Below are positions 55,114-64,000 of a DNA stretch of 64,000 nt, piece by piece. The stretch is taken from positions 423,881 through 487,880 of the forward strand of contig JAFEMH010001354.1 in NCBI GenBank assembly GCA_022495995.1, written 5' to 3'. A model generated the notes under the pieces. The model did not search any database. It saw only the letters and a list, made by a program, of their open reading frames with translations, and was not told the origin of the DNA. Both the position numbers and the translations under genes were made by a program. Every line of letters begins with the position of its first letter. Position 1 is the stretch's first letter. Origin of the DNA: Adenophora triphylla var. japonica (taxonomy: Eukaryota; Streptophyta; Magnoliopsida; Asterales; Campanulaceae).

Positions 55114-55376
55114 CTCCCTCCGTCCCACCATTTTGGGTCGTCCCAGCTTACTTGACACTTCCCAAAACAGCCTACTTTTTATAATTTTATATTCACTCTA
55201 CCCCACCACTCATTCTCTCTCTTCATTTTCCACCACTCAATTTATTCAACCAACACTACTATTTACCCCACTCATTCTCTCTCTTCATTTTCTACCACAC
55301 ATTTTTTTTATTTTATTCTTTTTTCTTAGTTCACGTACCCACCTCAAGGGTGTCAAGTGAGGTGGGACGGAGGGAG
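55114..55376. mobile_element. Stowaway-like MITE
   Basis: Termini CTCCCTCCGTCCCACC and GGTGGGACGGAGGGAG are flanked by TA (55112-55113, 55377-55378). Same family as 3595-3875. Confidence 0.93.
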
Positions 55377-55688
55377 TAAGTGTTAATATTAATGTTATAA
55401 ATTAACTTTTTTTTTTATTAATAATAAAAAACTTAGATTTTTAGAAGATTTTCAATTTATAATTCAAATTAACACTTTTAACTCTTAAACTGATATTTTT
55501 ATCACTCAAACTAACTCTATTAATTTAACGAGTACGTCTTATAAAAAATGGTTTTTCCTAAAGTATAAAAAAAAATAGTTTTAAAAATGTGTGTTGATAT
55601 TTTCGTAGTTAACTGGAACTTCATTTAAAATGCGCGATGACATTTTTGCAACAAACGTCTTTTTTAAGTAGTGATAGTGTTTTTCACC

Positions 55689-55820
55689 ATAAGGTCACGG
55701 GTTCGAACCTTGGCGAACAGCCTCTTGGCAATTGTCAGGAGAAGACTCTACCAAATGGTTCCCCCTCCCAACCCCAGCTTGGCGGGGAGCGCTTGGCGCA
55801 CCGGAATTTGCCCCCCTTTT
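55689..55820 (+). mobile_element. Short Au-like SINE, 5' truncated
   Basis: A 14-bp perfect duplication TAGTGTTTTTCACC flanks it (55675-55688, 55821-55834). The body has a B box in GGGTTCGAACC (55700-55710), CAGCCTCTTGGCAA, a GCGGGGAGCGCTTGGCGCACCGG core and a T-rich end CCCCCCTTTT. This layout resembles the plant Au SINE. No A box precedes the B box, so the copy begins inside the tRNA-like head. Confidence 0.7.
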
Positions 55821-55925
55821 TAGTGTTTTTCACCGGCAGTTCTAATATTAAAGAGTGCCAGTTTTGATATTTTTTTAGTGTTAGTATGAGTGTTAAAGAG
55901 CGTCAGTAGTGTTAGTGTTAAAAAT

Positions 55926-56244
55926 ATTAGAATAAAGAGAGAGAGAGAGAGAGACGAAGTCAATCAAAACATGGAAGAGAAGAATTGAATTGAATGACTC
56001 AATTGATTATGATGCTAGAGATACATATTTATAGGGTTACAATGAGGAGGTAGTCTCCTAGAAGGAGAAGGTTTCTAATTCCTAGAAGGAAAATGTTTCT
56101 AATCTAATACAAAGATTTAGTTTTCTAATCTAATACAAAGATTTAGTTTTCTAATCTAATACAAAGATTTAGTTTCCTAATCTATATTAACAATATATAC
56201 TTGAATATAATATAATGATATTATATTATATTATATTCCTAATA
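55926..56244 (-). repeat. 3' LTR of the TRIM-like element
   Basis: 319 bp. It holds three copies of the CTAATACAAAGATTTAGTTT unit, one more than the other LTR, and a (GA)n run near its left end. Confidence 0.88.
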
Positions 56245-56433
56245 TGCCCCCGCAAGATGAACGTTTTTTGGATAAGTCCAATCTTGGAGAGTGATGAGAT
56301 GAACCAGGTTTGATGGTGAGTTGAAGATGTGTTTCCGGATATGTGTGTCGTTTCTGATGTGATGTCGTTTCTCGTATCTGAGGTGGTAATAGGTTGGTGC
56401 ATGACCATTTTGGAGATGATGGAGTTGTGGAGA

Positions 56434-56625
56434 TAGGTTCGGGCGTATGTATGACGGTCGAGAAAAGATTCGGACTTACGTATGATGGACGAAAAAGGTT
56501 CGGGCTTACGTATGATGGCCGAGAAAAGATTCGGGCTTACGAAGGAGAGAAATAATACTCAACGTTAAATTGAGATAAAAAAAATTATGAGGGGGAGAAA
56601 TAATACTCAACGTTAAATTGAGATA
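56434..56625. repeat. Tandem repeats in the TRIM interior
   Basis: Three to four diverged copies of a unit of about 37 bp with TTCGGGCTTACGTATGATGG and CGAGAAAAGA (56434-56540). They are followed by two copies of GAAATAATACTCAACGTTAA (about 56549 and 56597). Confidence 0.85.
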
Positions 56626-56932
56626 AGAGAAAAATTGAAGAAGAATGTTTGAATAAGGAGGGTTATTCCGAGGGTTTTGGTGATGGCGGAAGCAAGGATT
56701 TGACTGTGAGGGTTTGGGTGGGGAGAGGTAAGGAGGATTTTGACAGTAATGGGTTTGCCTTGCTGTAGTAGAGGTGTTTGGTTGAAGGGTGTGTTTCCGT
56801 GAGATGTGGTGGAGGGCAGAAGCAATAGTGGTGAGGCGAAAGCAATAGTGGTGAGGGGGTGGGGCGGCTTTGAATTTTGCCGCTAGGGTTTTGCGGAGAA
56901 GTTCTTCTATGGATTTTAATGCTCTGATACCA

Positions 56933-57233
56933 TATTAGAATAAAGAGAAAGAGAGAGAGAGAGACGAAGTCAATCAAAACATGGAAGAGAAGAATTGAAT
57001 TGAATGACTCAATTGATTATGATGCTAGAGATGCATATTTATAGGGTTACAATGAGGAGGTAGTCTCCTAGAAGAAGAAGGTTTCTAATTCCTAAAAGGA
57101 AAAGGTTTCTAATCTAATACAAAGATTTAGTTTTCTAATCTAATACAAAGATTTAGTTTCCTAATCTATATTAACAATATATACTTAAATATAATATAAT
57201 ATAATGATATTATATTATATTATATTCCTAATA
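56933..57233 (-). repeat. 5' LTR of the TRIM-like element
   Basis: 301 bp, with two copies of the CTAATACAAAGATTTAGTTT unit. The rest matches the 3' LTR closely. Confidence 0.88.
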
Positions 57234-57238
57234 AAAAA

Positions 57239-58110
57239 TGTCATGTGCAATAATAAAAATTGTCAGTTTTAGTTATAAATAGTATCCGATGTGTTAGTAA
57301 GTTTAGGTTACAAAAATGCTACCTCGTGATTTTAAAAAAAGTTTCAGTTATTTACAAAAATGACACTGCGCATTTTTTAAAAGTGTCAGTTAATTACAAA
57401 AATGTCACCACGCGTTAAAAAAAAATTCTAGTTAATTACGAAAATATCACCACAAGTTTTTAAAATCTAGTTTTTCCAAATTACTAGAAAACTGATTTTT
57501 TTTTTCTAAGATTTTGACTAATTTAACACAGAACTACATTTTATCATTTAAATTGGCATTTTTTTACCTCTCACTTTTAATATTCAAAACTGATACTTTT
57601 AATAAGTCTAAAATTTGTCATTCATTTGTTTACAAGTGCTAGCTCATTATTTAAACTTATAAAGTTACCGGCAATATTTAACGCTCAAACTAATATTTTT
57701 TTTATATTAATATTGACACTTATTATTCGAAACCCGCAAAATCTGATTTTCTCTTTACACTGAATCACGTTTCTAAAAATCATTTTTTCCTATTATTTTT
57801 CAAAAAAATAAAATAAAATAAAATAAAATCATCAGGACGACTCAATCTATGTCTACTTAAGTTTTCCATTATTTACATTTGAAAGTCATTTTTTTTGTAT
57901 TAATTTTTTTCTGTATCTAAGATTTGTATTAGAGTTGATCTTGTGAAAAATTAGTTTTTTCTAGTAATAGAAAAAACAGGCATCTTAAAAGCGCGTTGTA
58001 AACCGGTATAACAATACCTCCACGACTCTTATGGAAAGGGAAGTCGTCATCTTCATGCGTTCGGAATCTACCATCCTACATTTATAATCAAAGAGAAACA
58101 ATTCAACTAA
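57239..58110. other. AT-rich intergenic region with degenerate repeats
   Basis: Contains loosely repeated TGTCAGTTAATTACAAAAATG-type units (57255-57480). No gene or transposon ends recognised. Confidence 0.5.
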
Positions 58111-58364
58111 GGGTATGTTTGAATATCCCAATTTCATAATTTGAAATTGGAATTGGAGATTTCAAAATCAATTACATTGTTTGGAAACATAACTAAAATT
58201 TGGAATTGAAATTGTGTTGGAATTTTAAGTCACTCAATTCTACAAAACTAATTCCATCTTAAATCCTAATAATTTAAATTCCAAATTTTGATCAATTAAT
58301 AACAACTCACATTCTTTTTACCACCACCACAAAAACTTTCGATCACCACCATTTGTGTCACCTC

Positions 58365-58490
58365 CCGCCGCCGCCGGAAACCGCCCACCGCCGCCGCCTC
58401 CGGCCACTCTCCGCCACCACTGCCGCTTCCGGAAATCACCGCCTCCAACTACCTCCGCCGGCTGCCACCTACCGCCGCCGTTAACCCCCA
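58365..58490. repeat. CCG-rich tract in the outer MITE
   Basis: CCGCCGCCGCCGG and related runs stand out sharply from the AT-rich surroundings; perhaps captured or expanded sequence. Confidence 0.75.
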
Positions 58491-58625
58491 CCACTATATA
58501 CTATTTATTTTTAAAAATATAAAATTTTTATACTTTTGTTGTTAACAATGTTTGAGCACTTGTTAATTATAATAACTAACAACCATATACCACTAGTGAC
58601 TACACTAAACAAGATATTTGACTTA

Positions 58626-59054
58626 GGGGGCGTTTGATTTTAGTTTTTAAGCCTTATTTGCCTCTTAACACTTATTCATTAAGAGAATTAGAAAAATAAG
58701 TGTGTTTGTTTTTTTTTTTTGAAATAAGGCTTGTTAGGCTCTTAAAGTCCTCTTAATTTTAAGTGATTAAAATGTTGCTGAATTGCCTCTGAAAGCCTCT
58801 GAAAGCCACTGTTTCATATTTGATTTTGGTTAAAAAAAATTTTAAACTGTTTACTGTTTCATATTTGATTTTGATGAATTTTTTTATTTTTTTTAAATTT
58901 TTTTTAACTGTTTCAGAAAATGAATTCAGATAGAAAATCAAACAACTTATTCAATTCAGAATTCAGTTTTCAGTTGCTGCCTCTTAATCATTCAGCCATT
59001 TTCAGAACTGAAATCAGATTTCAGCACTTATCACTTAAAAAAATAAAAACCCCC
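58626..59054. mobile_element. Tourist-like MITE (inner)
   Basis: The left end GGGGGCGTTTGATTTTAG and right end AAATAAAAACCCCC are flanked by TTA (58623-58625, 59055-59057). The arms share TTAAGTGATAAGTGC-like inverted sequence. Non-coding. Confidence 0.65.
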
Positions 59055-59449
59055 TTATTATTGAACTTTTATTTTATGTATAATGTATAATTACAATTAA
59101 ATTCCACAAATTATCAAAATAATGGAAATGCTATGATTTTGAAAGCAAATCCTAAGTTATTTAAATTTTATAGAATTTGAATATTTATAGAATTCAAAAT
59201 CAATATATCCAAACGGACCTAAATTAAATGTAGATTCCAATTCCATAAGGAAAAGATTAAAGCAATCCCTCTTTATATATAAATGAAGACTTCGAATTCC
59301 GTTAAGGAATACAGAACAATTTCATTGACGAAATTGAGGGTGAAAAAATTGAGTGTAAACGAGCTGCTATTCATAGATAGATATGAACTTTACTCTCGTT
59401 CGATTAGGCCCAGTGGAGTCTCGAGACATCCTCACTCCGTCCCACAATA

Positions 59450-59935
59450 ATATTAAGTGTCAGGGTTTAACAAAGTGTTAGTGTATACATTAAATAGTTC
59501 CGGTCTATGCCTTAAACGGTGTCATTGTACTTTTTAAAGCTACCACCGACATTTATTTAGGCTTACACTATTTTACACTACCATATTTTAGCATTAGCAC
59601 TTACATTTATTTATACTACTAACTGCACTCTTTCATGCTATCACTAATGAACTTTTTAACACTATCTCTGACACTATTTAATTTTATAACTGACACTCTT
59701 GAACACTACAATTGGCACCGTTGAACATTATAACTGACATTCTTGAATACTATCACGGACACTCTTAACACTACTTATCTATGACACTTTTAAATATTTC
59801 CGCTGTCACTCTTTAATATTACATGACACTCTTTAACAATATCTCTGACACTTTTTAACACTATCACTAATACTCTGTAATAATACCACTAACTCTTATT
59901 AACAACATCATTGACACCCTTTATTACATAACGTA
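59450..59935. repeat. Degenerate TGACACTCTTTAACACTATC repeat array
   Basis: Some 15 loosely conserved units of 25-35 bp built from GACACT, TTTAACA and CTATCACTAA. The reverse-orientation version occurs at 17100-17390. No family recognised. Confidence 0.65.
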
Positions 59936-60368
59936 GTGGGTTTAAAAATTTCGTTTTTTCTAGTGGTTAGAAAAAATACTGATTTTTCTAAAATTCTGGC
60001 TTTGTATTAACATGAAACGGATTGAATATATTAAAAGTCTAGAATCTTCTTGTGATTCTTTTTTCTCATACGAAGTATATGGTTTTCTTGCCATATTTAT
60101 CTTCTTTGTAACATGTAAAGGATCACAATTATCCTTCCACTTCCACGGCAATCTCCTAATCTTTTCTTGTTATATACTTTTTGTTATTTACTTTTTTTGT
60201 TTGTAGATTGTTTGTAGATAAGTTAACCAAAATTTTCATATCTTATCATTTTGTAATCATGATCATGTATATTCCTATCTAAATTTGTTGCACATTTTGT
60301 ATATAAATACTCCTTCTTCAAAGTGAATAATAAAAATTATCATTTGCTAAATCTTGTATGGTATCAGA
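59936..60368 (+). repeat. Probable 5' LTR region of the copia element
   Basis: The region upstream of the primer-binding site contains TGTATATAAATACTCC (60298-60313), a plausible LTR TATA box. The LTR start is not identified because the partner 3' LTR is outside the window. The exact limits are therefore unknown. Confidence 0.4.
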
Positions 60369-60855
60369 TAGACATGTCCAAACGGTTCCGATTTCGGTTC
60401 CCGGTTTTCAAATAGTCGGAATCGTATTCGAACCATATTAATCCGATTCTCGGTTCTATCCGTCGGTTCCGGTTCCAACGGTTCCACCGGTTCCATCACC
60501 ATCTAACTTTTTTTTTTAAATTCAAACCTCTTAAGACAGTAAAGACGCTAAATATTACAACATTTATCTAAATTCTAGTCTAATTTAAATAAAACAACAC
60601 TACACTACAAGTACAAATACTAAATAAATGCTAAATATTACATTTAACTTACCTTGATCAATCGCCGGTTCCCGATTCCGCCGGTTCCTCGGTTCCCAAT
60701 ATGGTGGATTCGTATTCGAACCGTTTCAATCCGGTTCCCGGTTACGTTCGGTTCCCGGTTTCGGCGGTTCCCGGTTCTCGCCGGTTCCCGGTTCCGGTTC
60801 TACCCGTCGGTTCTGTCGGTTCCCGGTTCTATTTGGACATGTCTAGTATCAGAGC
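60359..60855 (+). promoter_or_regulatory. Copia primer-binding site, split by a MITE
   Basis: TGGTATCAGA at 60359-60368 and, after the MITE and its duplication, GTATCAGAGC at 60846-60855. Without the insertion this would read TGGTATCAGAGC, the initiator tRNA-Met site used to start reverse transcription. Confidence 0.85.
60369..60845. mobile_element. hAT MITE with CGGTTCC-rich ends (copy B), in the copia primer-binding site
   Basis: The ends TAGACATGTCC and GGACATGTCTA are perfect inverted repeats, and the 8-bp duplication GTATCAGA is perfect (60361-60368, 60846-60853). Both subterminal zones are dense in CGGTTCCGGTT-like repeats; the core is AT-rich. Same family as 18634-19196. Confidence 0.92.
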
Positions 60856-60860
60856 ATAGT

Positions 60861-63800
60861 GATCAAAATATTTTCAACCCTAATTTTTTTAGCCGCTGCC
60901 CTCCACCTCTTCCCTCTTCCGCATGGCAACCCAATCTTCCCCCACCACCATCCCTAATTCCGCTGAACCAAACCATCATATCATCTTAGTTAACCTCTCA
61001 AACTGCAAAATCCTTACCCCCTCACCTATCTCTTGTGGTCTTCTCAGATTACTTCCCTTCCTTTTGGCATGGACCTCATTAAGTTTGTAGATGGATCTCA
61101 CCCACCACCCTCGGCCACCATCACAACTGACGGCAAAACAACCACCCGGACCTTTGTTACTTGGAATAGGCAAGACCGCCTCATTCTTGAAGCTACTACT
61201 AGGCACTCCTTGACAACGGCGTAGCCCACTCGTCTACCAAGCAACCACCTCACGTGAAGCTTGGAACATTCTTTAAACCACCTATGCCAACCCGTCTCGT
61301 GGCCATATTCTCCAAGTCAAAGACAACCTTGAATCCATCACCAAATCCACCCTCTCCATTACCGAATACATGCAATCCATGAAATCTTGCATCGACAAAC
61401 TAACCATCCTAGGAAAACCCATGGATTCAGAGGACATCATTTCTAAAGTTCTCAAAGGACTTGACTATGATTCCTACAAACCCATTATCGATTATATCCG
61501 TGCTAGAGATAACCCCATTTCCTTTGAATCTCTTCACGAAAAACTCATCCAACATGAACTCACCATCAAACAACACAACCCCTATACTCCTTCCCAGTCT
61601 CGGCTCATGTGGCACACACCCATGCCAACCACATTCCATCACGTCCTTTCACAAATCATCCCATTCTTCCTACCCCCTCCCACTCCCGTAACCCTTCTCC
61701 TGCCCCAATTAAGGGCAAATGTCAATATTGTCACTACGTTGGTCACGTAATCTCTCAATGCCGTCAATTAAAACGTGACTACCCTAGTGTTATTTTTCCT
61801 CCCACACCCACCATAAACCGCTCACCTCGCTCTACCCAAGCCCAACCTCCGCCACAAGCCCACATTGTTACCACCTCCCTCCCACCACCACCGGCTCCCT
61901 GGCTTGTTGATAGCAGAGCCACACACCATCTCACCAACGACCTCTCCAACCTTGCTCTTCGCCACCCTTATGATGGTAGTGATGATGTCATTATCGGAGA
62001 TGGGTCCGCCCTCCCCATTTCCAATATAGGTTCCTTCTCTTTTCCTACTCTTCATTCATCACTCACTTTCAATAATGTCCTACACGTTTCTTTAATTTCT
62101 CGCAACATTCTATCTGTTTCTCAGTTTTGTAAAGACAATAATGCTTCTATTGAATTCTCACAATCTTCCTTTCTTATTAAGGAAATCTTGACAAACCGCA
62201 TTCTCCTCCACGGGACAACTGATCGTGGAGTCTACATCTGGCATCCTACCACCCGCCACAAGCTCACCTCGAGCACCACCACATCTACTCCCAATATTGA
62301 CATCATATGCTAGGACATCCCTCTCCCCCTATTGTTTCTCTTTTGAATAAGCAATTTTCGTTATTCCTAGTGGTTCTCTTTCTTATTGTTGGATTAATAA
62401 AAGTCATAAACTCCCGTTTTCCGTTTCTACTCTTCAATCTCATGCCTCCTCTTGAACTTGTTTTCTCCGAAGCGTTTGGACCTCACCCATCCACTTCTAT
62501 GACAACTATAAATATTATGTCATCTTTGTTGACCATTTCACAAAATACACTTGGCTATATCCCTTGAAACACAAATCTGATACCTTCACCACCTTTACCC
62601 GTTTCAAATCTCTTGTTGAGAAATACTTCTCAGGACCGATAATTCAATTATTCTCGACAACGGGGTTGAATATCTCAAACTTACACCATCCTTACTCCAA
62701 ACAGGGACCTCTCATCTTACTTCCCCCCACTCCTGAACACAACGATTTTGCTGAATGCCGTCATCGTCATCTTGTTGAAATCGGCCTCACACTCCTCTCT
62801 CATGGAAAACTCCTTCTCTCCTTCTGGCCTCATGGCTTAACAATAACCATATACCTTATAAACCGTATGCCCACTCCCTCTCTTCATAATGACTCTCCCT
62901 ATTTCTGGCTATTTCAAACACCACCTAACCACACCAAGCTTCGTAGCTTTGGGTGTCTTTGCTACCCTTGGATTAGTCCCTATGCTCCTCACAAACTTGC
63001 CCCTAAGTCCGCCCCGTGCATATTTGTTAGCTACTCACCTTCTAAAAGTGGATACCATTTCCTTGACCCAACGACAAATCGCTTCTACACCTCCTGACTT
63101 GTTAAATTTGTCGAAACAGAATTCCCCTACCTCTCCCTCACACCCACACCCACTACATCCTCTCATATCTCTCTTGTCAAATGATGCACCATATCCATTT
63201 CTATCTTACCACCTTGCTCCACCTCGTCAACACGGCAATCTGACACCACCATTCCTACCCCACCTCCTCAATCTGAACCTACTGCAGGCCCATCTCAACC
63301 TCCCACTACTACCCGCCTCCCTGTTCCTCCCCTACTAACTCCATCAACCTTCTGCCACTCTTGATGTAAACACACCATCTCCTGATGTAATCACACCAAC
63401 CACCATTCATCCTACTCGCACTATCATAACCCATCTCTCTAATAACATCTGAAAACCGAATCCCAAATATACCCAACTAGTCACGCTACCCTCTCCCACT
63501 TCCCTTACCACCTCCACCAAACATGCCTTATCTTCCCCCCACTGGCATGTCACTATGCTTCAAGAGTATAACGCCAAATGCGTAACAACACTTGGTCGTT
63601 GGTTTGCTCCCATGAAGCACCTAACATAGTCGATGTAAATGGGTTTTTTGGATAAAGTACAACCCCTACAACCCTATTCACAAATATAAAGCTCGGCCTG
63701 GTTGCAAAGGGATTTCACCAACGCCTCGACCTTGATTATTCTAACACATCAACCCAGGTTGTCAAAGTCACAATCGCGTCTCATTCTCTCCTTAGCCATT

Positions 63801-64000
63801 AGTAAAGGTTGGTCTCTTTGCCAACTTGACATCAACAATGTCTTCCTTCAAGGTAATCTCTCTGAAACCGTATTTATGTCTCAATCTCAAGGCTTTCAAA
63901 CACCACCCACCCTCCCATGTATATTGTCTCTCCAAAGCCATTTATGGACTTAAACAAGCACCACGTGCTTGATACACCGAACTCAAACACTTCCTTCTAT
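60861..64000 (+). mobile_element. Ty1/copia LTR retrotransposon, internal region
   Basis: The internal region lies downstream of the split primer-binding site. The gene order gag, protease, integrase, RT is that of Ty1/copia. The 3' part and right LTR lie beyond the window. Confidence 0.85.
60923..64000 (+). pseudogene. Ty1/copia gag-pol pseudogene, runs off the window
   Basis: Gag starts at ATG 60923 (MATQSSPTTI) and includes LGKPMDSEDIISKVLKGLDY (from 61412) and a CCHC knuckle CQYCHYVGHVISQC (61723-61764). The protease shows WLVDSRATHHL, where the catalytic DSG reads DSR. An integrase follows in shifting frames: a HHMLGHPS zinc-region scrap, LELVFSEAFGP, then HKSDTFTTFTRFKSLVEKYF (62567 on), HLVEIGLTLLSHGKL, LRSFGCLCYPW. 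RT is entered near 63540 (MLQEYNA, QLDINNVFLQGNLSETVF at 63820 on), and the window ends within it. At least five frame changes and stops occur. In an intact element this polyprotein would make the particle, cut itself, copy the RNA and integrate. The copia superfamily is certain; the lineage is not. Confidence 0.85.

Larger units (their letters stand above)
55926..57233 (-). mobile_element. TRIM-like non-autonomous LTR element
   Basis: Direct repeats 55926-56244 and 56933-57233 are nearly identical and bounded TATTAG..CTAATA. A target duplication AAAAA flanks the element (55921-55925, 57234-57238). On the minus strand the primer-binding site TGGTATCAGAGC (56932-56921) directly follows the right LTR, and a purine tract CTTGCGGGGGCA lies before the left LTR. 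The 688-bp interior has no coding capacity. Confidence 0.88.
58111..59219. mobile_element. Tourist-like MITE (outer)
   Basis: The left end GGGTATGTTTGAATATCC and right end ATATATCCAAACGGACC are inverted and flanked by TAA (58108-58110, 59220-59222), the PIF/Harbinger duplication. It resembles 32966-33879. A CCG-rich segment (58365-58490) and a nested element (58626-59054) fill it. Confidence 0.65.

Overview
This window reads as a gene-poor, transposon-dense stretch of a dicot nuclear genome. The DNA is AT-rich, introns have plant-type GT..AG borders, and the repeats are plant families: Stowaway MITEs with CTCCCTCCGTCCC ends, plant RTE-type LINE, Tat and chromovirus Ty3/gypsy, SIRE-type Ty1/copia, Helitrons ending in CTAG|T. 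I cannot name the species.

The only recognisable host gene is prefoldin subunit 1 (PFD1, + strand, 4960-16399). It has six exons, one of only 7 nt, and a 10-kb second intron packed with nested elements. These are a Stowaway split by a long-TIR element (5273-6727), a hAT split by a second inverted-repeat element (7018-8313), and an antisense RTE LINE (9779-14110) split by another hAT. A perfect 78-bp direct repeat brackets the LINE. Two site-II-type boxes, a TATA box and a telo-box precede the gene.

Left of PFD1 (1-2772) is the 5' end of a Tat-like Ty3/gypsy element on the minus strand (LTR plus broken gag), followed by an (ATT)n tract and a Stowaway. Right of PFD1 (16400-34170) there is no host gene. 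It holds MITEs and a head-to-tail pair of 1.66-kb Helitron units (19757-32015). Unit A carries a complete 8.6-kb chromovirus-type LTR element with near-identical LTRs and a decayed interior. Unit B carries a Stowaway.

From 34174 to 54592 lies one Tat element bounded by a TCTAT target-site duplication. Its left LTR is interrupted by a truncated SIRE element (34214 to about 42715). Its right part carries a pol pseudogene, an antisense multi-exon gene of the Transposase_28 type, and a 2.5-kb solo LTR (TSD CCTGA), which itself contains a tRNA-derived SINE. The SIRE carries an env-position gene that looks like its own transcription unit, with TATA box, 30-nt first exon, 988-bp intron and a long second exon broken by one stop codon. 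The hexamer AACCGC is strongly enriched on the SIRE sense strand.

The right end (54600-64000) has a Stowaway, a short SINE, a TRIM-like element with TA..TA LTR ends, two nested Tourist-like MITEs, and a decaying Ty1/copia element running off the window. A hAT MITE has inserted in the primer-binding site of that copia element. The elements are related mainly by nesting; apart from PFD1 nothing looks like a working host gene. All boundaries were placed by eye.
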